Shown in pieces: positions 6,526 to 13,537 of a DNA stretch of 13,821 nucleotides. The stretch is from a bacterium (GTDB lineage Bacteria; RBG-13-66-14). Position 1 is the stretch's first letter, and each line of letters begins with the position of its first letter. Location: the NCBI GenBank assembly GCA_026398675.1, contig JAPLSK010000165.1, forward strand, positions 1-13,821, given 5' to 3'. Made by a program: the position numbers and the translations under genes. The notes below the pieces were generated by a model, which had not been told where the DNA came from, did no database searches, and worked only from the letters and a program-made list of their open reading frames with translations.

Positions 6526-7712
6526 AAAAAACGGTTTTCCTCGCGCTCGCGCTGATCCTGCCGGTCTTCGCGTACTCGTCGTTCGGGGCGATCGAGCCCG
6601 AAAATCCCCCTCCGCCCCAACCGGATACGGTAACGCACGTGATCAACGCCCTGTACCTGACCCTGGCTGATACCTGGATTGACAGCGCGACCTGGCCCTT
6701 CGACGACGGGGCGGACCTCCTGTATACCGGTTATTTCGGTGTCGGCACCGCGGACGGTTTCGTCGCCTATCCCGACTGGAGCCCGGAGACGCCCTTCTAC
6801 GGCGACGACGACTGGCCGACAGTGGTCCCCTGGGGCGACGTGCCCCCGCGCTACGGCGAGGAGAACTACCTCGTGTACTTGACCACGGAGGGCTTGCAGG
6901 CGCGCCAGCAGAGCTTCGGCTTCCGCGATTCGCCGAACGACGACTTCATCTACATCCTGTGGACCATCCGCAACACGGGCGGCGAGACCCTCCATGACGC
7001 GGCCATGGGCCTTTTCATGGACATAGACATCGGGGGTGATGGGCCCGATGATCTGGCGGCTTACGACTCGGTCCGCCAGTTCGCCTACATGTGCAACGAT
7101 ACGAGCGGGGGGGCCAATGAGCTCTACTTCGGCGCCGTGACGCTGGGCGGCGTGCCGACCGGCAGCTTCCACGGCTGGACGATAGACGATCAGTACGAAA
7201 GGGACCCCCAGCAGTATTTCTACGGCATGCTGTCCCAGGTGGGCCGGTTCCAGGAGCTGCCGGGGACCAACGACTGGCGGATCCTGTTGGGCTACCAGCT
7301 CTACGACCTGGCGCCGGGCGAGACCCAGGATTACGCCGTGGCGCTGGTGGCGGGCGAGGACATGCAGGACATGATTGCGAATGTGTTGGCGGCGCGTCTG
7401 AAGTGGAAGGAGCTCTTCGGCGGCGGGGAACCGGAACCCTCGATCCCGCCGCGGATGACCCTCTCCGCCCCCTGGCCCTGCCCGGCGCGGGACTCCGCCT
7501 CGTTCAACGTGGAGCTCGTCGAGCCCGGGAATATCGAGGTGGCGCTCTACGACCTCTCCGGCCGGCGGGTGGACACGATTTACGACGGGTACATGGCCGC
7601 GGGCCGGAGCGAGCTCTCGGTGTGGGCCGGCGGCCTGCCCTCGGGGGTGTATCTCATCCAGGCCGCGACGGAGGGCGGCGCGGCGGTCCGGCGGCTGGTG
7701 ATTGCGCGGTAA
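6522..7712 (+). CDS. Secreted protein with a T9SS-type C-terminal sorting domain
   Basis: A 396-residue exported protein of unknown activity. It has a signal peptide of about 23 residues (MKKTVFLALALI..., cleavage likely after SFGA). The long middle region is rich in aromatic and acidic residues; ILWTIRNTGGETLHDAAMGLFMDIDIGGDG looks like a beta-sandwich with possible Ca-binding acids. The last 80 or so residues (about 313-396) match the T9SS type A / FlgD-like sorting domain: LYDLSGRRV followed by LPSGVYLIQA and a basic end. In the type IX system this tail directs export across the outer membrane and is often cleaved. Its ATG overlaps the stop of the FN3/propeller lipoprotein, so the two may be made together and could interact. 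Transcription probably ends at the repeat hairpin 7741-7770. Confidence 0.85.
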   Translation: MKKTVFLALALILPVFAYSSFGAIEPENPPPPQPDTVTHVINALYLTLADTWIDSATWPFDDGADLLYTGYFGVGTADGFVAYPDWSPETPFYGDDDWPTVVPWGDVPPRYGEENYLVYLTTEGLQARQQSFGFRDSPNDDFIYILWTIRNTGGETLHDAAMGLFMDIDIGGDGPDDLAAYDSVRQFAYMCNDTSGGANELYFGAVTLGGVPTGSFHGWTIDDQYERDPQQYFYGMLSQVGRFQELPGTNDWRILLGYQLYDLAPGETQDYAVALVAGEDMQDMIANVLAARLKWKELFGGGEPEPSIPPRMTLSAPWPCPARDSASFNVELVEPGNIEVALYDLSGRRVDTIYDGYMAAGRSELSVWAGGLPSGVYLIQAATEGGAAVRRLVIAR

Positions 7713-7740
7713 ATAAATAACCATCGGCCGTTAAATGTAG

Positions 7741-7770
7741 GGCGGGGACTTCAATCCCCGCCGTGTTTTT
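7741..7770 (+). terminator. Repeat-derived terminator after the T9SS protein gene
   Basis: An 8-bp stem GGCGGGGA/TCCCCGCC with a 6-base loop is followed by GTG and five T. It begins 28 bases after the stop at 7712. It belongs to the same hairpin family as 200-221, which ends a gene on the other strand. Confidence 0.6.
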
Positions 7771-7975
7771 CGGTAGCCCTCATCCTGGTTGCGATGATGT
7801 AGGGCGGCCCCGTAGGACGAGTCCTTTGCGGGCCGCCATTTTCACGTTCCCGGCCTCGACCCTCACCCCCACCCTCTCCCTAAAAGGGAGAGGGGGTAGC
7901 GGCAGCCCCCACCCCGGCCTGTGCCTGCCGATTGCGATAGTGTAGGGTGGGGACTTCAGTCCCCGCCGCTTTTAC
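7741..7975 (+). repeat. Composite palindromic repeat block 2
   Basis: Plus orientation, in order: hairpin 7741-7762 (GGCGGGG type), conserved linker GCGATGATGTAGGG, larger hairpin 7803-7837 (GGCGGCCC/GGGCCGCC), element 7858-7895 (ACCCTCACCCCCACCCTCTC plus a gggagaggg arm), linker GGCAGCCCCCACC, and hairpin 7946-7967 followed by GCTTTTA. The order and linkers are those of block 1, read in the direction of the upstream gene. Confidence 0.8.
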
Positions 7976-8002
7976 TCACAGCCACAAAGCTCTTTTTTCA
8001 CC

Positions 8003-8026
8003 AAAAAAAGCGGGCCCACTTAGGCC
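8003..8026 (-). repeat. Degenerate second copy of the tRNA-Gly terminator
   Basis: About 17 bases (AAAAAAGCGGGCCCACTT) are shared with 8085-8102. Here the partner arm reads AGGCC instead of GGGCCCG, so only a short stem would form. It looks like a duplicated, decaying terminator further down the same minus-strand path. Confidence 0.5.
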
Positions 8027-8084
8027 GGGGATCGAAGACGGGTGGAGAGGTGCCGGTCCTGTTCAAGCACTCTTTTCAGGGCCT

Positions 8085-8109
8085 AAAAAAGCGGGCCCAC
8101 TTGGGCCCG
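8085..8109 (-). terminator. Terminator of tRNA-Gly
   Basis: Minus strand: 8-bp stem CGGGCCCA/TGGGCCCG with a minimal loop, then C and six T. It directly abuts the encoded CCA of the tRNA. Confidence 0.8.
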
Positions 8110-8184
8110 TGGAGCGGGAAACGAGACTTGAACTCGCGACCCTAGCCTTGGCAAGGCGATGCTCTACCACTGAGCTATTCCCGC
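8110..8184 (-). tRNA. tRNA-Gly (anticodon GCC)
   Basis: Minus strand: acceptor GCGGGAA/TTCCCGC, D-arm TAGCTCAGTGGTAGAGC, anticodon loop TTGCCAA giving GCC, T-arm GCGAGTTCAAGTCTCGT, and CCA encoded at 8110-8112. The anticodon stem TCGCC/GGCTA has a C-T mismatch at the second pair, where a G would be expected on the 3' side. A strong promoter lies just upstream and a hairpin terminator just downstream, so it is a single-gene unit. Confidence 0.94.
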
Positions 8185-8198
8185 ATCGGCAGTAAGGG

Positions 8199-8227
8199 AA
8201 TTTATCACAGAGGGGGGCGGGTGTCAA
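8199..8227 (-). promoter_or_regulatory. Promoter of tRNA-Gly
   Basis: Minus strand: TTGACA, 17-base spacer, TAAATT. The -10 ends 14 bases before the tRNA 5' end. The -35 is a consensus match. Confidence 0.75.
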
Positions 8228-8242
8228 GGTTTGGGGCGCGTG

Positions 8243-8271
8243 TTGGAAAAGAACCCGGAACGTGCTATACT
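8243..8271 (+). promoter_or_regulatory. Promoter of the acidic lipoprotein gene, flanked by an inverted repeat
   Basis: TTGGAA (8243-8248), 17-base spacer, TATACT (8266-8271), with extended TGC. An inverted repeat TTGGAAAA (8243-8250) and TTTTCCAA (8271-8278) brackets the core promoter, covering the -35 and the downstream edge of the -10. This could be an operator. Confidence 0.7.
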
Positions 8272-8339
8272 TTTCCAATTGTCGTTTTTAGCGCGGGCGT
8301 GGTTATCACCACTCATCCACAAGCGAATAAGGAGGAAAG

Positions 8340-9107
8340 ATGCGGCAGTTTCTTTTAGTGTTGATTGCGGGCCTGGCCATGGTTCTCGGCGGCTGCACCA
8401 CCAGCACGGACGGCGGCGGCGGCGGGATAGACACACAGGCCTTCTACCCCAACGACATGGACAACTACTGGACCTACGAGGTCACCGGGGACGATGCGCG
8501 GACGGAGACCTGGACCTTCATCGATGATCCCGATTACATTCTGGCCAACGGCCAGCAGCGGCTGCGGATTCACGAAGCGGCAGATCCGGACGACACCTAC
8601 ACTGATGTCACCTTCGAGGACAACGAAGAGGACAGCCTGATCTATGAGGGCATCGAGATTTACGATGCCGGCTCTCGTGAATTGATCTACTTCTGGGATG
8701 ATAATCCCTGGATGCTGCTGAACTGGCAATCGGACGGCCTGGATGTGGATGACAGCTGGGATTCCTGGTCCATCACCGGCTTCAACTATCCCGAACTCTT
8801 CGGCATCAGCGACATCGTGGCCGATGAGCTGGGCTTCGAGCTGACGGCCAATGTGGTGGATACGGACGAGTTCGATTACAACGGCAGCACGCTCACCGCC
8901 TATGTGATCGAGATTACCGGCGACATCATCTTCGAGATTGACGGCGTGGATCCCGACGAGTGGGACCACTACGATTACCAGAAGGATTTCTACTTCGTGC
9001 CGGAGTTCGGCTATGTCGGCATCCAGGAGTACACCAACCAGTACGGCCAGATGGTGCCGACCAACCGCTGGACGCTCACGGACACCAACGTGGCCGTCCC
9101 CGAGTAG
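8340..9107 (+). CDS. Acidic predicted lipoprotein of unknown function
   Basis: A 255-residue exported protein with a clear lipoprotein signal: MRQFLLVLIAGLAMVLGGC, lipobox VLGGC, Cys19. A short Gly-rich tether (STDGGGGG) follows. The mature part is very acidic and aromatic (for example FYPNDMDNYWTYEV near the start and DVDDSWDSW in the middle). Its alternating pattern suggests a beta-sandwich or barrel-like lipocalin fold, but I do not recognise a family. The ATG at 8340 follows AAGGAGG by four bases. It has its own promoter and terminator, so it is monocistronic. GC content is visibly lower (about 50-57% in sampled stretches) than in the pilus or T9SS genes, partly because of GAT, GAA and ATT codons. 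Confidence 0.8.
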   Translation: MRQFLLVLIAGLAMVLGGCTTSTDGGGGGIDTQAFYPNDMDNYWTYEVTGDDARTETWTFIDDPDYILANGQQRLRIHEAADPDDTYTDVTFEDNEEDSLIYEGIEIYDAGSRELIYFWDDNPWMLLNWQSDGLDVDDSWDSWSITGFNYPELFGISDIVADELGFELTANVVDTDEFDYNGSTLTAYVIEITGDIIFEIDGVDPDEWDHYDYQKDFYFVPEFGYVGIQEYTNQYGQMVPTNRWTLTDTNVAVPE

Positions 9108-9123
9108 CTCGCTTTTTCGTGGT

Positions 9124-9151
9124 AAAGGGCGTCCCTCGGGGCGCCCTTTTT
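9124..9151 (+). terminator. Terminator of the acidic lipoprotein gene
   Basis: A stem of about 11 bp (AAGGGCGTCCC with GGGGCGCCCTT, one G-T pair) ends in five T. It begins 16 bases after the stop. Confidence 0.85.
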
Positions 9152-9163
9152 CGTTCAATTCCC

Positions 9164-9560
9164 GTAGGGCGGGGAACCGAGCGAAGCGAGCTATGCGTAG
9201 CAAATCCTTTCCCCGCCGCTTACACGCTCCCAACCCCGACCCTCACCCTAACCCGTCGGCAAGCCGCTCCCTGAAAGGGAGAGGGGGCCGCTGCAGCCCT
9301 CACTCCATGCTGCGATGATGCAGGGGCGGGTGGTCCGTACCCGTCGCCCGCTCAAATGTAGGGCGGGGACTTTAGTCCCCGCCGCTTCTACGCTCCCACC
9401 CTCGACCCTCACCCTAGCCCGTAGGCGCGCCTCTCCCTGGAGGGGAGAGGGGATTTAAGGAACCCCTCTCCCCCACCCTCCCCCTAAAGGGGGGAGGGAG
9501 AATATGGCAGCCCTCACCCCTGACCCGTCGGCGCGCCGCTCCCACGGGGAGAGGGGTTTT
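9164..9560 (+). repeat. Composite palindromic repeat block 3, with nested inserts
   Basis: This 400-base gap between convergent genes holds no gene. In order: GGCGGGG hairpin interrupted by 28 bases (9168-9217); CCCTCACCCTAACCC element (9239-9288); linker GCTGCAGCCCTCAC and TGCGATGATG; variant hairpin (about 9324-9352); intact hairpin 9362-9383; second CCCTCACCC element (9408-9450); a C/T-rich arm pair (9462-9500); linker GGCAGCCCTCACC; third CCCTGACCC element (9511-9555). The three CCCTnACCC-type elements carry 11-13-base inserts resembling GTCGGCGCGCCG at the same point. Confidence 0.8.
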
Positions 9561-9571
9561 AACGGTGGGGT

Positions 9572-11120
9572 CTAACGCAGCTCGAAGAGGTAATCCGCCC
9601 GGACGCCGGCGTAGAAATCGTTCATGGCCGCGCCCTCCACATTATCCAGGTTGTCCGCGTCCCCGTACCCGACGGTGAAGGTCGTGGCGAGGTTCCGCGA
9701 CGGGTGCCAGGCGAAGTCGAGCCGGTAATCCCGCGACGACTCGACGACGCCGGAGGGGAAGGTCTCCTCGGTGAAGCCCTTGGCGGACCAGTCGTCCTCG
9801 ATGCGCCCCTCTCCGTGCCGGTCCAGGGTCGCACGGAGGCTTAGGGAAAAATCGGGCCCGAAGCTCGCGGTGGCTTGGACCGACCAGCGGTCGGTGTCGT
9901 TGCCCCGGGGGAAGCCCAGGGGCCGGCCCAGGAAGAGGAGCCGGTCGTAGGGGGGAACGACGTTGTACACCCAGTTCCAGACGCGCACGTACTCCACGCC
10001 GAGCGAGAAACCGACCAGCCCGAGGGGGTCGGCCCAGCTCGCGCCGGCCAGGAAAGCTATCTCCGGCGGCTCCTTATCGTTCTCGTACTGGAAGTCGTCC
10101 ACCATGAACTGGCCCCAGAGCCGGACGCCCACGACCGGCCGGGCGTCGAAATCCACGAGCCAGAAGGGGTTGTCGTTTTCGGCCGCCCCGGAGAACTGCT
10201 CGAGGTAGTGCAGCGTCAGGGGGTTCAGGTACGCCAGGCTGAAAGACCGCCCCTCGCCGCCGTAAACCGTGGCCTCGCCCAGACCCACCTCCACCTCGGG
10301 TACTATCTGCCAGCTCAGGCGGTGGCCCACCAGGAAGCGATTGTAGCTCACCCCGCCCTGGACGAGTGAGTCGAGCCCGGCGTGGAAGTAGCTGAACTTG
10401 AGGTTCCAGAAGTCGAAGGCGTAACGGAAGCCGTCCAGGGCCGGTCCCATCCCCGAAAAGAGGGTAGAGCCACCCAGGCTGTAGCCCCACTGCAAGGGCT
10501 CGCGGCCCGCCGAGAGGCTGAACCACTCCGTCGGGGTCCAGCGCAGGTAGCCGAGATCGAACTGGACCGCCGTCGGTGTCCACCTCGCCCCGGGCGTAGA
10601 GCGCCACCTCATCGCCGTACCCCGCGCCCAGGAGGAGATACCCGCGGGCGCGGTACCCCTCTCCGGAATCCGGCGCGGTGAAGCTTTCCGGGAGAACCGC
10701 CTCCTCGGGGACGATCAGGGAGCCGGAATGATAGGCGGTGTCGGCAACCAGCCGGGCGCCCGCCTCCAGGGAAACGTCGTCCCGCAGGCGCTCCCGGTCG
10801 AGCTCGTCGGCCGGTCCGCGCACCCGGCGCCAAAGCTCCACCTCGGGCTCGAACTCCTCCACGAGGCGCTCCAGAAGGCCCCGGATCGAGACGGGCAGCC
10901 AGACGTCCCCCCGCTCGAGGTCCTCCGTGAGCTTCCCCGCGCAAGCGGCGAAGTAGGCCCGGTCCCACGGGCGCTCCGAGACGTGGCCCCCCGGCCAGAG
11001 CCCGCGTTCGATGAGCTGATCGGCCACCCCGTAGGCCCAGTGGTCCAGGGGCACCGTGGCCGCCGGCAGCGCCGCCGAGGCGACCAGGGGGATTAGAAGC
11101 ACCAGCGCCAATCCACGCAT
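9572..11120 (-). pseudogene. Wzi-like outer-membrane capsule/exopolysaccharide barrel, frameshifted
   Basis: Wzi-family proteins are 18-stranded outer-membrane barrels that hold capsular polysaccharide at the cell surface. The N-terminal part (ATG 11120, after GGAGGGC) has a signal peptide (MRGLALVLLIPLVASA) and then the typical VPLDHWAYGVADQLIERGLW. It runs in frame to YARGEVDTDG near 10575. The family sequence then continues one frame over, from VQFDLGYLRWTPTEWFSLSAGREPLQWG (near 10567) to the stop at 9572, with alternating barrel strands and a final DYLFELR. Removing one G from GACGGCGGTC would join them as DTDAVQFDL, giving about 515 residues, a normal Wzi length. Both halves look well preserved, so this is a recent mutation or a sequencing error rather than old decay. 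It follows the glycosylphosphotransferase gene by 17 bases in one operon, which supports a polysaccharide role. Confidence 0.7.
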
Positions 11121-11137
11121 CACGGCTCGCCCTCCGC

Positions 11138-12547
11138 TCAATACGCCCCCCGGCCCGTAATCACGCGCCAGAGGGTCTCCAGGATTATCCGCATGTCGAA
11201 GGCCAGCGACCAGTTCTCGATGTAGTAGATGTCGAACTCGACCTTGTCCTCGATGGAGGTCTCGTAGCGGCCGTTTATCTGCGCCCAGCCGGTGATGCCG
11301 GACTTGACCTGGTGCCGGACCAAAAAGCGCGGCACCTTCTCCTTGAATTCATCTACGAAGTGCGGCCGCTCGGCCCGCGGGCCCACGATGGACATATCGC
11401 CCCGGATGACGTTGAAAAACTGGGGCAGCTCGTCCAGCGAGAACCGGCGCAGGAAGCGGCCGATGGGGGTGACCCGCGGGTCGTTTTTTTCCGTCCACAC
11501 CGTGTCCGACTCCCGCTCGCTCTGCACGCGCATGGTGCGGAACTTCAGGAAGGTGAACTCGGAGAGGTTCAGCCCCACCCGGCGCTGCTTGAAGATGATC
11601 GGGCCCGGGCTGGAGACGAGGACCAGGAAGGCCGCTAAAAGGTAAAGCCACGAGAACGCGAGCACGAAGAGGATGGAGAAAACAAGGTCGAAGGTCCGCT
11701 TCAACAAGCGGCTCCACAGTGACAGAAGCGGCACCTGCCGCACCCCGATCAGGGGGATGCCGTCCATGTCCTCGATCTGGGCCTGATTGATGGAGCGCCC
11801 GATGAGCACCTCCATCAGGTCCGGCACCACCGAGGCGTTTATCCCCTCGTGCTCGCAGGTATCGAAAAACTCGAACAGGCGGTGGCGGTCCTCGGCGGGG
11901 ACGGCGATGAAGACCTCGTCGGGGCGCACCTCGGCGAGGATTCTGGCCAGATCGTCGTAGCCGCCCAGGAGGTTCGAGACGGGCTCCTCGGACTCGCCCA
12001 GAAAACCCACCAGCTCGTAGCCGTACTCGGAGTGGGCCTTCAGCTTATCGGCCACCTTCTGCCCCAGGGGCCCGGCGCCGACCACGAGCACCCGGCGGAG
12101 GTCCACCCCGCGCCGGCGGACGCGCTCCCCCACCCGCCGGACGACGCTCCGGAAGAGGCCGACCAGCACTATGTCTATCGCCCAGAAGAAGGTCATCAGC
12201 CACCGCGACAAAGACTCGGTCTGGATGATGAACTTCACCCCGTAGGCGATGAAAAGGACGAGGGTGACGTTGCGGACGATGGCGAAGAACTCGCCGTATC
12301 GGCCGTGGAGGCGGCGGCGGGTGTAAAGGCCGCTGGCCGCGAAAACCGCCACCGTGGAAACGACCACCGTCAACGCGAAGGGGAGGTAGGCGAAGAAGCT
12401 GGGGATGTGGTCCGGAAGGCCGATGACGCCGCCACCCACCTTCCAGCCGAAGCGGAGCTGGTAGGCCAGCGCCACGGCGGCGAAGGAGAGGACCAGGTCG
12501 CCGGCGACCAGCAGGGCGGCGGTGACGCGGTCGTAGCGGTGGAGCAA
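11138..12547 (-). CDS. Polyprenyl glycosylphosphotransferase (exopolysaccharide-initiating sugar transferase, WcaJ/WbaP type)
   Basis: This enzyme transfers a sugar-1-phosphate from a UDP-sugar to undecaprenyl phosphate, the first membrane step of capsule, exopolysaccharide or O-antigen synthesis. The 469-residue length is typical. About four N-terminal membrane helices (residues 8-130) are followed by a Rossmann-like cytoplasmic domain with VLVVGAGPLG (153-162). Then come a re-entrant membrane helix (about 285-312) and the catalytic sugar-transferase domain. Its motifs are KRTFD (283-287), SPGPIIFKQRRVG (313-325), KFRTM (335-339) and the Asp-Glu dyad D372-E373 in FSLDELPQFFNV, followed by GDMSIVGPR (383-391) and VKSGITGWAQINGR (414-427). 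All key residues are present. The sugar cannot be told from sequence alone; WcaJ-like (glucose) is one option. The start is TTG at 12547, five bases after GGGAGG. A Wzi-like gene follows in the same operon. Confidence 0.93.
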   Translation of the reverse strand: MLHRYDRVTAALLVAGDLVLSFAAVALAYQLRFGWKVGGGVIGLPDHIPSFFAYLPFALTVVVSTVAVFAASGLYTRRRLHGRYGEFFAIVRNVTLVLFIAYGVKFIIQTESLSRWLMTFFWAIDIVLVGLFRSVVRRVGERVRRRGVDLRRVLVVGAGPLGQKVADKLKAHSEYGYELVGFLGESEEPVSNLLGGYDDLARILAEVRPDEVFIAVPAEDRHRLFEFFDTCEHEGINASVVPDLMEVLIGRSINQAQIEDMDGIPLIGVRQVPLLSLWSRLLKRTFDLVFSILFVLAFSWLYLLAAFLVLVSSPGPIIFKQRRVGLNLSEFTFLKFRTMRVQSERESDTVWTEKNDPRVTPIGRFLRRFSLDELPQFFNVIRGDMSIVGPRAERPHFVDEFKEKVPRFLVRHQVKSGITGWAQINGRYETSIEDKVEFDIYYIENWSLAFDMRIILETLWRVITGRGAY

Positions 12548-12577
12548 AATGGCCTCCCGAGGAGACTTACGGCTTAA

Positions 12578-12606
12578 AGGTTAGCACAGGTGCCCCCCCT
12601 TGGCAA
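12578..12606 (-). promoter_or_regulatory. Promoter of the glycosyltransferase / Wzi operon
   Basis: Minus strand: TTGCCA, 17-base spacer containing G7, TAACCT, with extended TGC before the -10. The -10 ends 30 bases before the TTG start. Confidence 0.65.
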
Positions 12607-12633
12607 CCTCAACCCCGTCGGGCGCCGACACCC

Positions 12634-12663
12634 CTGGAAACGGGGGCCGATTTACGCTATACT
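12634..12663 (+). promoter_or_regulatory. Promoter of the FecR-domain gene
   Basis: CTGGAA (12634-12639), 18-base spacer, TATACT (12658-12663). The -10 matches that of the lipoprotein gene at 8266. A leader of about 69 bases precedes the ATG. It diverges from the glycosyltransferase promoter 28 bases away, so the two could share control. Confidence 0.55.
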
Positions 12664-12738
12664 TACCTAACTTTCAAAAAAACGCTGAACCCCGGATTTC
12701 AAGGCCCCGCGCGCCTTGATCCCGACCGGGAGGTCCCC

Positions 12739-13515
12739 ATGCGCCGCTGGATGAGTCTTGTGGGATTAGCCGCAGTCGGCCTCGCCGCGGGCGTCCTCTA
12801 CGCCCAGGACACCGAGTCCGAGGCGGTCTTCACCTACGTGGACGGCGACGTCGTCAAGAAGCAGGCCGAGCTCGAGGAGTGGGAACAGGCCCTCCTGAAC
12901 TCCAGGGTCTCCAAGGGCTACCAGGTCCGGACCTACGTTGAGTCCCGCGCCGAGCTCACCCTGAACGAATCCAGCATCGTCCGCCTGGCCCCGCGCACGA
13001 CCATAGATGTGGTCAAGCTCTTCGAGGAAAGCCGCGAGGGCTACAACGACACCCTGTTCCAGGTGGAGGAAGGCGATATCTGGGCCGCCGTGCAGGGCCT
13101 GGGCGAGGACGACTCCTTCGTCATCACCTCGGACATCATGGGCACCGCCTGCCGCGGCACCATCTACCGGGTCAACGTCTCCGACGACGGCACCACCATG
13201 CTCCGGGTGTACTCGGGCGCCGTGGAGCTCTGGGACCCCATGATGGCCATCCTCGGCCCCGGATTCTGGGAGACCGAGAGCGTCGGCGGCGGGGGCGAGG
13301 GGCGCCAAGAGGTGGTCGGACCCCACGAGGTCGCCGGCCCCCACGAGGTCTCCGAGGAGGAGTGGCGGCTCCAGCTCATCTCCGGCATGCAGCAGATAGT
13401 CATCGGCCCCGACGGCAAGATAGTCGCCAAGGGCGCCTTCTCCGCCGAAGACCCCCTCGAGCAGACCGACTGGGTCCAGTGGAACCACGAGCGCGACGCG
13501 GCCAACGGCAGGTAA
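12739..13515 (+). CDS. Secreted FecR-domain protein
   Basis: A 258-residue exported protein with a signal peptide (MRRWMSLVGLAAVGLAAGVLYA, cleavage before QD at 22/23). A FecR-type beta-rich domain covers about residues 29-165: FTYVDGDVVKK, VSKGYQVRTYVESRAELTL, SSIVRLAPRTTIDVVKL, VEEGDIWAAV, ITSDIMGTACRGTIYRVNV and VYSGAVEL. A short repeat VVGPHEVAGPHEVSEEEW (about 193-210) and a tail of mixed charge follow. Classical FecR is an inner-membrane anti-sigma/sensor with an N-terminal cytoplasmic segment and a helix. This protein instead has a cleavable signal, no cytoplasmic part, and no sigma-factor gene beside it. It is therefore more likely a periplasmic or surface structural/binding protein than a regulator. 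The ATG follows GGGAGG by five bases. A hairpin terminator lies 22 bases after the stop. Confidence 0.87.
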   Translation: MRRWMSLVGLAAVGLAAGVLYAQDTESEAVFTYVDGDVVKKQAELEEWEQALLNSRVSKGYQVRTYVESRAELTLNESSIVRLAPRTTIDVVKLFEESREGYNDTLFQVEEGDIWAAVQGLGEDDSFVITSDIMGTACRGTIYRVNVSDDGTTMLRVYSGAVELWDPMMAILGPGFWETESVGGGGEGRQEVVGPHEVAGPHEVSEEEWRLQLISGMQQIVIGPDGKIVAKGAFSAEDPLEQTDWVQWNHERDAANGR

Positions 13516-13537
13516 CCGCGTTCCGAGAGATACTTAA

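Noticed and set aside
9164..9560. CRISPR-like array
   Set aside because: Repeat units are unequal in length and nested, the intervals are themselves repeats, and no cas genes are near.
10560..10590. Programmed ribosomal frameshift in the Wzi-like gene
   Set aside because: No slippery heptamer, stop codon or stimulatory structure is evident at the junction; a one-base indel is the simpler explanation.
11121..11141. Earlier starts (TTG 11141, GTG 11123) for the Wzi-like gene
   Set aside because: The TTG lies before the Shine-Dalgarno GGAGGG and would add residues ahead of a normal signal peptide. GTG 11123 is possible but adds only one residue; ATG 11120 is preferred.
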